DNA of 64,000 nucleotides. It comes from Halotia wernerae. Lineage in GTDB: Bacteria > Cyanobacteriota > Cyanobacteriia > Cyanobacteriales > Nostocaceae. Shown here piece after piece: positions 1-7,888 of the stretch. Numbering within the stretch: position 1 is the first letter of the stretch; every line of letters starts with the position of its first letter. The notes under the pieces were generated by a model. It did not search any database, was not told where the DNA came from, and saw only the letters and a list, made by a program, of their open reading frames with translations. The position numbers and the translations under genes are program-made. The stretch spans positions 124,001 through 188,000 of the forward strand of contig JAYGHB010000001.1 of assembly GCA_034931985.1 (NCBI GenBank). The letters are read 5' to 3'.

Positions 1-163
1 AGTGCGCTCGCACGACGTGCCGTTCCTTCTGGAACACGGCCAAGTCGTCGGCCGCTTCGTCTACGAGAAGCTGACCGAAACGCCCGATCGCATCTACGGG
101 CGCGATATCGGCTCGAACTATCAGCGCCAGACGCTGAAACTCGCCAAGCAGTTCAAGTCCTAG
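1..163 (+). CDS. dcd: dCTP deaminase, long alphaproteobacterial form (3' end only)
   Basis: Only the last 53 codons lie in the window (the frame starts at base 2 and ends with TAG at 161-163). The tail contains RSHDVPFLLEHGQVVGR and later IGSNYQRQ, which I recognise from memory as the C-terminus of the roughly 370-residue alphaproteobacterial 2'-deoxycytidine 5'-triphosphate deaminase. That enzyme makes dUTP from dCTP for thymidylate synthesis. The assignment rests on this short segment alone. The stop codon interlocks with that of the convergent MFS gene, so the two share the four bases CTAG. Confidence 0.55.
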   Translation, partial: VRSHDVPFLLEHGQVVGRFVYEKLTETPDRIYGRDIGSNYQRQTLKLAKQFKS

Positions 164-1533
164 CGCTTGAGCGCCGCCTTGCGCGCGGCGAAAACGATCG
201 CGGCGCCGATCAGCAGCGTCGCGACCGCATAGGTCGCGCGCGTGCCGAAATCGACGGCGGCGGGTTCGGCGTGCAGCACGTCGACCGGGCCCGAGGCATA
301 GGCGAACAAAGCCCCCATCGCGGCGGCCCCGGTCACTTGGCCAAGATTGCGCGACAGGTTGATCAACCCGGCGACGATCCCGCGTTTGCGCGGATCGATG
401 CCTTGCATTACATGCGCGTTGTTGGCGTTCTGAAACAGCGCGTAGCCGATCGTCAACACGATCGTCGCGAATAGAAAGCCGAACGGGCCCCACGTCGCCG
501 GGATCGTCACGATCAATACGCAGCCGATCTCGATGGCGATCAAGCCCGCCAGCGACACCGCCCCGGCGCCGAAGCGATCGGCCAAGCGGCCCGCCGGCAC
601 GCCGACGAACGCGGCCGCGATCGGCCCCGCCGCGACGATGGCGCCGATCGCCGCCGGCGGCAACGCGAACACGCGCGCCAGATGGAACGGCCCGACGATC
701 AGGGTCGAGAACAACACGGTCGACACCAGCAAGCTGCACGCGAAGCCCGCGCGCAAAATCGAATCGCGGAACAGATCGCGACTGATCAAAGGCGACGCGG
801 CGCGCGTCTCGACCCGCACGAAGACGAACAAGCCGATTGCCGCCGCGGCCAGCAATATGATGTTCGCCGCGCCGAATTCGCCGCGCCCCAGCGTCATCGC
901 CAGCGCATAGGCGCCCAGGGCCAGCGCCATGACGACGATACCTACGAAGTCGAAAGCCGGCCGCTCCACGCCATCGCGGGATTTGTCCGCCGGCAAGCCG
1001 GTGATCGTCAGATACAGCGCAACGACCCCCAGCGGCAGATTGATCAGGAAGATCGAGCGCCAGCCGAACGCGTCGATCAATACGCCCCCCAATGACGGCC
1101 CGATCGACGTGCCCACGGCCGACATCGTGCCGAGCAAGCCGATCGCCGCGCCGAAACGCTCCTTGGGCGCGATGTCGCCGACGAAGGCCATCGACAGGGC
1201 CAGCAAGGTCGCCCCGCCCAATCCTTGCAGCGCACGGCCGGCGATCAACGTTTCCAGCGAGGGCGCCATGCCGCACAAAGCCGATGCCGCGAGGAAAAGG
1301 ATCAAACCGCCGATCAGCAGCCGGCGGCGTCCGATCGCATCGCCAAGCCACCCGATCGCGACGATGCTGCACGTCACCGCCAGCACATAGGCGATGACGA
1401 CCCATTGCACCGCCTGGAACGGAGCCGCGAACGCGGCGGCGAGATTTGGCAGCGCCACGTTCGCGACGCTGGTTCCCAGCGACGACAGCACCATGGTCAA
1501 CGACAATCCGGACAAAGCCCAGCGATACGACAC
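160..1533 (-). CDS. MFS multidrug/drug-proton exporter, DHA2 (EmrB/QacA-like) type
   Basis: An inner-membrane major-facilitator transporter of about 457 residues, hydrophobic throughout. It has the loop motif WLGDAIGRRR after the second helix and the RALQGLGGA segment typical of 14-helix DHA2 drug:H+ antiporters. The substrate cannot be told from sequence. The frame is open to a TTG at 1554, but a GTG at 1533 is preferred because AAGGA sits 7 nt upstream of it (complement at 1541-1545), while the TTG has no ribosome-binding site. It is divergent from a LysR regulator 101 bp away, a common arrangement for a regulator and the exporter it controls. Its stop codon overlaps that of the upstream dCTP deaminase. 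Confidence 0.85.
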   Translation of the reverse strand: MSYRWALSGLSLTMVLSSLGTSVANVALPNLAAAFAAPFQAVQWVVIAYVLAVTCSIVAIGWLGDAIGRRRLLIGGLILFLAASALCGMAPSLETLIAGRALQGLGGATLLALSMAFVGDIAPKERFGAAIGLLGTMSAVGTSIGPSLGGVLIDAFGWRSIFLINLPLGVVALYLTITGLPADKSRDGVERPAFDFVGIVVMALALGAYALAMTLGRGEFGAANIILLAAAAIGLFVFVRVETRAASPLISRDLFRDSILRAGFACSLLVSTVLFSTLIVGPFHLARVFALPPAAIGAIVAAGPIAAAFVGVPAGRLADRFGAGAVSLAGLIAIEIGCVLIVTIPATWGPFGFLFATIVLTIGYALFQNANNAHVMQGIDPRKRGIVAGLINLSRNLGQVTGAAAMGALFAYASGPVDVLHAEPAAVDFGTRATYAVATLLIGAAIVFAARKAALKR

Positions 1534-1605
1534 GTCACGATCCTTCGATTGCAATATCGGTACGGCCGCAGTATCGCGCTTTTCAGGCCTGTCGATTCAT
1601 GCAAC

Positions 1606-1618
1606 ATTCACAATGAAT
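1606..1618. promoter_or_regulatory. Candidate LysR operator: ATTCA-CAA-TGAAT inverted repeat
   Basis: A perfect 5-bp inverted repeat with a 3-nt spacer lies in the divergent promoter region between the MFS exporter and the LysR gene. A second ATTCAT at 1595-1600 pairs with ATGAAT at 1613-1618 across 12 nt. LysR-type proteins bind interrupted dyads at such positions, so an operator role is plausible but is inference from position and symmetry only. Confidence 0.3.
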
Positions 1619-1634
1619 AGCTGCACGAAACGAC

Positions 1635-2540
1635 ATGTCGAAACCGGATCTCAATCTTCTCGCCGCCCTCGACACGCTGCTCGCCGAAGGCAGCGTCGCC
1701 AAAGCCGCGTCGCGCCTGGGCCTGAGCCCGTCGGCGATGAGCCATACGCTTGCGCGCCTGCGCGAAGCGACCGGCGATAAGCTGCTGGTGCGGGCGGGCC
1801 GCGGTCTAGTGCCCACGCCGCGCGCGCTGGAACTGGCGCGCGACGTCGGCCGGCTGGTGCGCGACGGCGAAGCGATGCTGCGCCCGGCGGGCGATTTCGA
1901 TCTGTCGAAACTGGACCGCGTGTTCACCATGCGCGCGCGCGACGGCTTCGCCGAAAGTTTCGGGCCCGCTTTGATCGCGCGCTTACGCCGCGAAGCGCCG
2001 CGCGTGCGCCTGCATTTCGTCGCGAAATCGGACAAGGAAAGCGCCCCGTTGCGCGACGGCACCATCGATCTGGAAACCGGGGTGGTGGATGCGGCGACCA
2101 GCCCCGAACTGCGCGCGCGCCGCCTGTTCCGCGATCGCTGGATCGGCGTGGTGCGGCGCGGCCACGCGTTGTCGCGCGGCAAAGTCACGGCGGACCGCTA
2201 CGCCAAAAGCGGCCATATTCTAGTCGCGCGCCGCTTGCGCGAGGACGGCCCGGTCGATATCGCGGCGCGGGCGAAGGGTTTGACGCGCGACATCGCCGTC
2301 GTCGTCGGCAATTTCTCGGCGGCGCTGGCCCTCACGCGCGAGACCGATCTGGTCGCCAGCGTGCCCGACCGGCACACGCAAACGCTGCGCGGCGATCTGC
2401 ACGCGTTCGCGCTGCCCTTCCCCACGAAACCGATCGACGTGTCGCTGCTCTGGCATCCGCGTTTGGATGCGGACCCGGCGCATCGCTGGCTGCGCGACTG
2501 CGTATTTGAAGCGGTTAAGGAACCGCCATCCCCTTCTTGA
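1635..2540 (+). CDS. LysR-family transcriptional regulator
   Basis: A 301-residue protein of normal LysR length. Residues about 6-64 form the winged helix-turn-helix (LLAALDTLLAEGSVAKAASR followed by LGLSPSAMSHTLARLREATG). The rest is the periplasmic-binding-like effector domain. It is transcribed away from the MFS exporter and probably controls that gene and itself; the inducer is unknown. Its 3' end overlaps the convergent glutathione-transferase gene by 26 bp. Confidence 0.88.
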   Translation: MSKPDLNLLAALDTLLAEGSVAKAASRLGLSPSAMSHTLARLREATGDKLLVRAGRGLVPTPRALELARDVGRLVRDGEAMLRPAGDFDLSKLDRVFTMRARDGFAESFGPALIARLRREAPRVRLHFVAKSDKESAPLRDGTIDLETGVVDAATSPELRARRLFRDRWIGVVRRGHALSRGKVTADRYAKSGHILVARRLREDGPVDIAARAKGLTRDIAVVVGNFSAALALTRETDLVASVPDRHTQTLRGDLHAFALPFPTKPIDVSLLWHPRLDADPAHRWLRDCVFEAVKEPPSPS

Positions 2541-3135
2541 CCGCCGGGCGCGCGCCGATCGCGTCGTACCAGCGTTTCACGTTGGGATACGCCGCCAGAT
2601 CGACCTGATGATATTCGTGGCGCGCGGCCCAGGGATAGGTCGCCATGTCCGCGATCGTGTATTCGTTCCCCGCCAGATACGTGTTGGCGGCCAGATGCTT
2701 GTCCAGCACGCCGTAAAGCCGCTTGGCTTCTTTGCCGTAGCGCTCGATGCCGTATTCGACCTTCACCGGCGCGAATTTCATGAAGTGATGCGCTTGGCCC
2801 AGCATCGGGCCGAAACCGCCCATCTGGAACATCAGCCATTGCAGCGTGACGCTGCGTCCGCGCGCGTCCTTCGGCAGGAACTTGCCGAATTTCTCGGCGA
2901 GATAGATCAGGATGGCACCGCTTTCGAACACGCTGATCGGCTGACCGTCGGGCCCGTCCGCATCGACGATCGCCGGGATCTTCGAATTCGGATTGATCGC
3001 GACGAATGCCGGCGCGAATTGATCGTTCTTCGAAATGTCGATCGCGTGCGTTTTGTACGCAACACCCAGCTCCTCGAGCAGGATCGAGACCTTGCGGCCG
3101 TTGGGCGTGCTCCACGTGTAGAGATCGATGGTCAT
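2515..3135 (-). CDS. Glutathione S-transferase, Nu-class/YfcG-like (third gene of GST trio)
   Basis: A 206-residue cytosolic glutathione transferase. The start TWSTPNGRKVSILLEELGV carries the T-x-N-G-x-K glutathione-site motif of YfcG/YghU (Nu-class) enzymes, followed by NPNSKIPAIVD with the cis-proline and SVFESGAILIYLAEK, then an all-helical C-terminal domain. Nu-class members act mainly as glutathione-dependent disulfide-bond reductases. The open frame extends further 5', but the ATG at 3135 gives the family start and overlaps the stop of the preceding GST gene by ATGA, which implies translational coupling. Last gene of a gatCAB-GST run on this strand. Confidence 0.9.
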   Translation of the reverse strand: MTIDLYTWSTPNGRKVSILLEELGVAYKTHAIDISKNDQFAPAFVAINPNSKIPAIVDADGPDGQPISVFESGAILIYLAEKFGKFLPKDARGRSVTLQWLMFQMGGFGPMLGQAHHFMKFAPVKVEYGIERYGKEAKRLYGVLDKHLAANTYLAGNEYTIADMATYPWAARHEYHQVDLAAYPNVKRWYDAIGARPAVKKGMAVP

Positions 3136-3749
3136 GCGGGGATCTTCATGCCTTTTTGGAAGGAATCGCGGATGGCGAGTTCGTCGTACCAGCGGCGCAG
3201 ATGGGCGAAGGGCGCGAGATCGATCCCTTGCCACGCCGACGCGCCGGCGACCCACGGGAAATGGGCGATGTCGGCGATGGTGAGCTCGTCGCCCGCGAGA
3301 TAGGGCGAATGCCCCAAGCGCTTGTCGAGCACGCCGTAAAGCCTCGAAAGATCGGTCCGCAGCATCGTCGCCGCCTGCTCGTTCTTCTCTTTGAGGCCGA
3401 TATAGAACAGCCAGAACGCGTCGGACGACACGCCGCTCGCCTCGACCTGCAGCCATTGCAAGGCGGCGTAACGCGCGGCCCCTTTATGCGCGAGCAAGCG
3501 GCCGGTCTTGTCGGCCAGATAGATGAGGATCGCGGCACTTTCGAACATGACGAAGCGCTGTCCGCTGGGACCGTCGGGATCGACGATCGCCGGAATCTTT
3601 CCGTTGGGATTGATCTGCAGATATTCCGGCGTGCGGCTCGCGCCCGTCTGCGTATCGATCCTGATCGCGTTATAGGGCAGCGCCAACTCCTCGAGCGCGA
3701 TCGAGATCTTGCGGCCGTTGGAGGTCGTGTTCGTATAAAGCTCGATCAC
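3132..3749 (-). CDS. Glutathione S-transferase, Nu-class/YfcG-like (second gene of GST trio)
   Basis: A 205-residue glutathione transferase with the same layout as its downstream neighbour: an N-terminal thioredoxin-like domain starting ELYTNTTSNGRKISIALEEL, the cis-proline segment GKIPAIVD, FESAAILIYLADKTGR, then a helical domain. Its start overlaps the stop of the Lys-rich GST by 4 bp (3746-3749) and its stop overlaps the start of the next GST by 4 bp. The two Nu-class genes look like diverged tandem duplicates. Probably a cytosolic thiol-disulfide or peroxide-handling enzyme; the substrate is unknown. Confidence 0.9.
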   Translation of the reverse strand: MIELYTNTTSNGRKISIALEELALPYNAIRIDTQTGASRTPEYLQINPNGKIPAIVDPDGPSGQRFVMFESAAILIYLADKTGRLLAHKGAARYAALQWLQVEASGVSSDAFWLFYIGLKEKNEQAATMLRTDLSRLYGVLDKRLGHSPYLAGDELTIADIAHFPWVAGASAWQGIDLAPFAHLRRWYDELAIRDSFQKGMKIPA

Positions 3750-4552
3750 GCGGACACCTTATCTTCCTTGGGCAGCAGCGCATAAGGATGCGCCACACCC
3801 GGCAGTTTCAACATACGCAGCGCCCAATCGCGCAAATTCGGGAAGTTCGCGGGATCGAACCCCGCCTCGTCCGCCACGGCGATCCAGGCGAAGATCGCGA
3901 TATCGGCGATGGTCGGGTGAAGCCCCGCGACAAATTTGGTCTGGCCCAAATGGCGGTCGAGAATTTCCAGCGCCGCGCGCGCGCGCGCTTCGACGAAAGC
4001 GAGGGCGGGGTTCGGCGGCTGGTCCGGCGCTTGGGAAGAGCGCAGGAAGCGCGTCTGGCCCAGCGTCGTCAGCTTGTCGAGATCCCAGGCGAGCCATTCG
4101 GCGATGCGGCGCTTTTCGGCCGGCGTTTTGCCGCCGAATTTGCCGGATTTCTCGGCCAGATATTGCAGGATGACGTTCGACTGCACGATCGTCTCGTCGC
4201 CGTCGACGAAGGCGGGCACCTGGGCGAAGCGATTGACCTTGGCGTAATCGGGCGTCTTGTGGGCACCCGCGCGCAAATCGACATGGCGATAATCGAACGG
4301 CTCGCCCAGCATCGCCAGCATCAACGCGACCTTGCCCGCGGGCATCGAGCGCTGATTGCCGTAAAGGATGGGGCGCCGCGGTGCCCGCACTTTTGGCAGA
4401 TCGTAGCCCGAGATTTTCTTGATCTTGGCGCCCTTGGCGGCCTTCTTCGCCGATTTGACGGCGGCCTGTTTGATGGCACCGGTCGCCTTCAAAACTTTTT
4501 TCGCCTTCGCTTTCGGCGCAGGCTTTCTGGGAGATTTCTTCTTCGCGGCCAT
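3746..4552 (-). CDS. Glutathione S-transferase with a histone-H1-like Lys/Ala-rich N-terminal tail
   Basis: A 268-residue protein. Residues about 60-260 are a glutathione transferase of another subclass than its neighbours (ILYGNQRSMPAGKVALMLAM, then AQVPAFVDGDETIVQSNVIL, then a helical domain ending in a proline-rich tail). Residues 1-55 are an extra segment made almost entirely of Lys, Ala and Pro, like an H1-type or bacterial AlgP/Hc1-type DNA-binding tail. The tail is part of the natural reading frame: the ATG at 4552 is preceded by GGGAGGG and the GST fold has no start codon of its own just before it. First of three overlapping GST genes, 49 bp downstream of gatB. Confidence 0.85.
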   Translation of the reverse strand: MAAKKKSPRKPAPKAKAKKVLKATGAIKQAAVKSAKKAAKGAKIKKISGYDLPKVRAPRRPILYGNQRSMPAGKVALMLAMLGEPFDYRHVDLRAGAHKTPDYAKVNRFAQVPAFVDGDETIVQSNVILQYLAEKSGKFGGKTPAEKRRIAEWLAWDLDKLTTLGQTRFLRSSQAPDQPPNPALAFVEARARAALEILDRHLGQTKFVAGLHPTIADIAIFAWIAVADEAGFDPANFPNLRDWALRMLKLPGVAHPYALLPKEDKVSA

Positions 4553-4554
4553 GA

Positions 4555-4584
4555 CTCGAACCCTCCCATGATGAAGGGTTCGAG
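4555..4584 (-). promoter_or_regulatory. Perfect 10-bp hairpin covering the GST ribosome-binding site
   Basis: The arms CTCGAACCCT (4555-4564) and AGGGTTCGAG (4575-4584) are exact inverted complements with a 10-nt loop. On the transcribed (minus) strand the Shine-Dalgarno GGGAGGG lies in the loop and the 3' arm, directly before the start codon of the Lys-rich GST. There is no U-tract, so it does not look like a terminator for gatB. A structure that hides the ribosome-binding site is the more natural reading. This is inferred from sequence only. Confidence 0.45.
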
Positions 4585-4601
4585 CCTAGCGCGCCGATAG
4601 G

Positions 4602-6056
4602 TTACCCCGCCAGCTTCGCTTTCAGGATTTCGTTGACCTTGGCCGGGTTCGCCTTGCCGCCCGTGCCCTTCATCACCTGGCCGACGAACCAGCCGAACAG
4701 CGTAACCTTGCCCGAACGATATTCGGCGACTTTGGCTTCGTTCTCCGCCATCACCTTGGCGATCGCGGCGTCGATGGCGCCGGTGTCGGTGACCTGACGC
4801 AGGCCCTTCTCCTCGACGATCGACGCGGCGTCCTTGCCCGTCTCGACCATGATCTGGAACACGTCCTTGGCGATACGGCCGGAGATCGTGTCGTTCTCGA
4901 TCAGGTCGAGCAGCCCGGCGAGGTTCTTGGCCGAGACCGGGCTATTGGTCACGTCCTTGCCCTGCTTGTTGAGCGCGCCGAAGAGTTCGACGATCACCCA
5001 ATTCGCGGCGAGCTTGGGGTCCTTGCGGCCCTTGGCCACTTCCTCGAAGAACGCCGCCTGCTCCTGCTCCGCGACCAGCACCGACGCGTCGTAGGGCGAA
5101 AGCTTATACTGGTCGACAAACCTTGCCTTCTTGGCGTCGGGCAGTTCCGGCATTTCCGCCTTGATGCGCGCGATTTCCTTGGGATCGAGAACCAGCGGCA
5201 GCAGATCGGGATCGGGGAAATAGCGGTAGTCGTGCGCGTGTTCTTTGGAACGCATAGAGCGCGTGACGCCCTTCGACACGTCCCACAGACGCGTCTCCTG
5301 CTTCACCGTGCCGCCGTCTTCGATCAGCTCGACCTGGCGCGTGGCTTCGTATTCGATCGCCTGCATGACGTAGCGGATCGAGTTGACGTTCTTGATCTCG
5401 CAGCGCGTGCCGAACTCGGTCGCCCCCACGCGGCGCACCGACACGTTGGCGTCGCAGCGCATGGAGCCTTCCTCCATGTTGCCGTCGCACGTGCCGAGAT
5501 AGCGCAAAATGGCGCGCAGCTTCTTGAGATACGCCCCCGCCTCTTCCGGCGTGCGGATTTCCGGCTCCGACACGATCTCCATCAGGCAAACGCCCGAGCG
5601 GTTGAGATCGATATAGGATTTCGACGGGTGCTGATCGTGGATCGATTTCCCTGCGTCCTGCTCCATATGCAGGCGCGTCACACCGATCTCGCGCGTCTTG
5701 CCCCCGGGCATGTCGAGCACCAGCCGCCCGCCCGACACGATCGGGCGCGTGAACTGGCTGATCTGATAACCCTGCGGCAGATCGGCGTAGAAATAGTTCT
5801 TCCGGTCGAAGACCGAGACTTCGTTGATCGTCGCTTCGATGCCGAGGCCCGTCTTGATCGCCTGTTCGACGCAGAAAGCGTTGATGACCGGCAGCATGCC
5901 GGGGAACGCGGCGTCGACGAAGCTGACTTGCGTGTTCGGCTCGGCGCCGAATGCCGCACTGGACCCCGAGAACAGCTTCGCGTTCGACACGACCTGGGCA
6001 TGCACCTCCAGGCCGATCACGAGTTCCCAATTGCCGGTCTTGCCTTCGATGATCAT
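4602..6056 (-). CDS. gatB: Asp-tRNA(Asn)/Glu-tRNA(Gln) amidotransferase subunit B
   Basis: A 484-residue protein of standard GatB length. It opens with WELVIGLEVHAQ, carries AAFPGMLPVIN and the zinc/cradle-domain region, and ends with the helical YqeY-like tail (NPAKVNEILKAKLAG). GatB binds misacylated Asp-tRNA(Asn) or Glu-tRNA(Gln) and activates it so that GatA-derived ammonia can form Asn or Gln on the tRNA. GGGAG lies 8 nt before the ATG. Third gene of gatC-gatA-gatB; only 3 bp separate it from gatA. Downstream GST genes may share the transcript. Confidence 0.97.
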   Translation of the reverse strand: MIIEGKTGNWELVIGLEVHAQVVSNAKLFSGSSAAFGAEPNTQVSFVDAAFPGMLPVINAFCVEQAIKTGLGIEATINEVSVFDRKNYFYADLPQGYQISQFTRPIVSGGRLVLDMPGGKTREIGVTRLHMEQDAGKSIHDQHPSKSYIDLNRSGVCLMEIVSEPEIRTPEEAGAYLKKLRAILRYLGTCDGNMEEGSMRCDANVSVRRVGATEFGTRCEIKNVNSIRYVMQAIEYEATRQVELIEDGGTVKQETRLWDVSKGVTRSMRSKEHAHDYRYFPDPDLLPLVLDPKEIARIKAEMPELPDAKKARFVDQYKLSPYDASVLVAEQEQAAFFEEVAKGRKDPKLAANWVIVELFGALNKQGKDVTNSPVSAKNLAGLLDLIENDTISGRIAKDVFQIMVETGKDAASIVEEKGLRQVTDTGAIDAAIAKVMAENEAKVAEYRSGKVTLFGWFVGQVMKGTGGKANPAKVNEILKAKLAG

Positions 6057-6059
6057 CGC

Positions 6060-7523
6060 TTATGCTCCCGGCCGCGCGGTGAAATTGGCGGCGGTCTCCA
6101 CGACGCCGCCGACCCGCAGCAGCGTCTCCTCGTCGAACGGTTTGCCGATCAACTGCAAGCCCAGCGGCAGGCCCTCGGCCGACAACCCGGCCGGCACCGA
6201 CAGGCCGGGCAAGCCCGCGAGGTTCACCGGCACGGTGAACACGTCCTGCAGATACATCGCCAGCGGATCGTCCTGATTTTCGCCGATCGCGAACGCCGCC
6301 GAGGGCGTGGCGGGCGTCAGGATCACATCGCATTGCTCCCAGGCCTTCTGGAAGTCCTGGAAGATCAGCGTGCGGACCTTCTGCGCCTTCAGATAATAGG
6401 CGTCGTAGTACCCGGCCGAGAGCACATAGGTGCCGATCAGAATGCGGCGGCGCACTTCCGCGCCGAAACCTTCTGCGCGCGTGTTCTCGTACATCTCGTC
6501 GAGCGAGTTGCCCGGCACGCGCAAGCCGTAGCGCACCCCGTCATAGCGCGCGAGGTTCGACGACGCTTCCGCCGGCGCGATGATGTAATAGGTTGGCAGC
6601 GCGTATTTGGTGTGCGGCAACGAAATCTCGACCGGCGTGGCGCCGGCCGCTTTCAGCCACTCGATGCCCTGCTGCCACAGCTTTTCGATCTCGGCCGGCA
6701 TGCCGTCGATCCGGTATTCCTTGGGAATGCCGAAGCGCAGGCCCTTCACATTGCCGGTCAGCGCCTTTTCGTAATCGGGCACGGGGCGCGGCACGGAGGT
6801 CGAATCCTTCGGGTCGTGCCCGGCCATCGCCTTGAGCATGATCGCGGCGTCGCGCACGTCGCGCGTCATCGGCCCCGCCTGATCGAGCGACGAGGCGAAG
6901 GCGACGATGCCCCAGCGCGAGCAACGGCCATAGGTCGGCTTCAAGCCGACGATGCCGGTCAAGCTCGCGGGCTGGCGGATCGATCCGCCGGTGTCCGTCC
7001 CGGTGGCACCCGCAACGATGCGTGCCGCAACCGCGGCGGCCGAACCGCCCGACGAACCGCCGGGGACGAGATCCTTGCCGTCCTTGCGCTTCCACGGGTT
7101 CTTCACGTTGCCGAAATGCGAGGTGATGTTGGCCGAGCCCATCGCGAATTCGTCGAGATTGAGCTTGCCGAGCATCGTCGCACCCGCGCCGAACAGATTC
7201 GACGTCACCGTCGATTCATATTGCGGCACGTAGCCCTTCAAAATCTTCGACGCGGCGGTCGTCTGCACGCCCTTGGTGCAGAACAAATCCTTGATGCCCA
7301 GCGGCACGCCTTCCAAATCGCGCCCCTCGCCCTTCGCCAAGCGGGCATCGGCGGCCTTCGCCTGTTCGCGCGCGAGATCGGGCGTTTCGACGATGAAGGC
7401 GTTCAGATCGCGCGCCTTCTCGACCGCACCGATATAGGCGTCGGCCACTTCGACGGCCGAGAATTTCTTGGCGCGCAAGCCGTCGCGCAGCTGTGCAAGG
7501 GTGAGTTCGACGATCCCGGCCAT
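6060..7523 (-). CDS. gatA: Asp-tRNA(Asn)/Glu-tRNA(Gln) amidotransferase subunit A
   Basis: A 487-residue amidase-signature enzyme that releases ammonia from glutamine for tRNA-dependent amidation. The Ser-cisSer-Lys catalytic elements are visible: LGIKDLF (Lys) and the GGSSGGSAAAVAA stretch, with GTDTGGSIRQPASL. The frame is open further upstream, but the ATG at 7523 begins the family N-terminus (MAGIVELTLAQLRDG) and overlaps the gatC stop by one base (TAATG), so translation is coupled. Confidence 0.97.
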   Translation of the reverse strand: MAGIVELTLAQLRDGLRAKKFSAVEVADAYIGAVEKARDLNAFIVETPDLAREQAKAADARLAKGEGRDLEGVPLGIKDLFCTKGVQTTAASKILKGYVPQYESTVTSNLFGAGATMLGKLNLDEFAMGSANITSHFGNVKNPWKRKDGKDLVPGGSSGGSAAAVAARIVAGATGTDTGGSIRQPASLTGIVGLKPTYGRCSRWGIVAFASSLDQAGPMTRDVRDAAIMLKAMAGHDPKDSTSVPRPVPDYEKALTGNVKGLRFGIPKEYRIDGMPAEIEKLWQQGIEWLKAAGATPVEISLPHTKYALPTYYIIAPAEASSNLARYDGVRYGLRVPGNSLDEMYENTRAEGFGAEVRRRILIGTYVLSAGYYDAYYLKAQKVRTLIFQDFQKAWEQCDVILTPATPSAAFAIGENQDDPLAMYLQDVFTVPVNLAGLPGLSVPAGLSAEGLPLGLQLIGKPFDEETLLRVGGVVETAANFTARPGA

Positions 7524-7834
7524 TATTCGACCACCTTCGGCACGGTGAAGAAGCCGCCGGCTTCCTCGGTGTTGGAAATGCGCACGGGCTCCGTCGCGTT
7601 GGCGAGGATCGCGGCGGGATAGCCGCCGTCCGTCACCTTGTCCGCGCGCTGCGGCAGGACCATTTCGACGGTCGAGGTCATCGGCTCGACCTTCGACGTG
7701 TCGAGGTCCTTCAGCATCTCGACCCAGTCGAGAATGCCGGACAATTCCTTGGCCATTTTCTCGCGGTCGGCTTCGGGCAGTTTGATGCGCGCCAGAACGG
7801 CGATCCGGGCGACGGTGGCTTGGTCCAACGACAT
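7523..7834 (-). CDS. gatC: Asp-tRNA(Asn)/Glu-tRNA(Gln) amidotransferase subunit C
   Basis: A small 103-residue subunit that wraps and stabilises the GatA-GatB complex. MSLDQATVARIAVLARI and VEPMTSTVEMVLPQRADKV match the family pattern, as does the length. It is the promoter-proximal gene of the gatCAB operon and is divergent from ruvX across only 54 bp, which must hold both promoters. Confidence 0.95.
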   Translation of the reverse strand: MSLDQATVARIAVLARIKLPEADREKMAKELSGILDWVEMLKDLDTSKVEPMTSTVEMVLPQRADKVTDGGYPAAILANATEPVRISNTEEAGGFFTVPKVVE

Positions 7835-7888
7835 ACGGTATGTCTCTGTACGGAATTGAAAAACAGGAACTAGCTTCTAGCCGCCACG

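Noticed and set aside
4360..4552. Lys-rich GST tail as a start-site error
   Set aside because: No start codon lies just before the GST fold, the ATG at 4552 has a strong ribosome-binding site, and the reading frame is uninterrupted; the tail is therefore kept as real.
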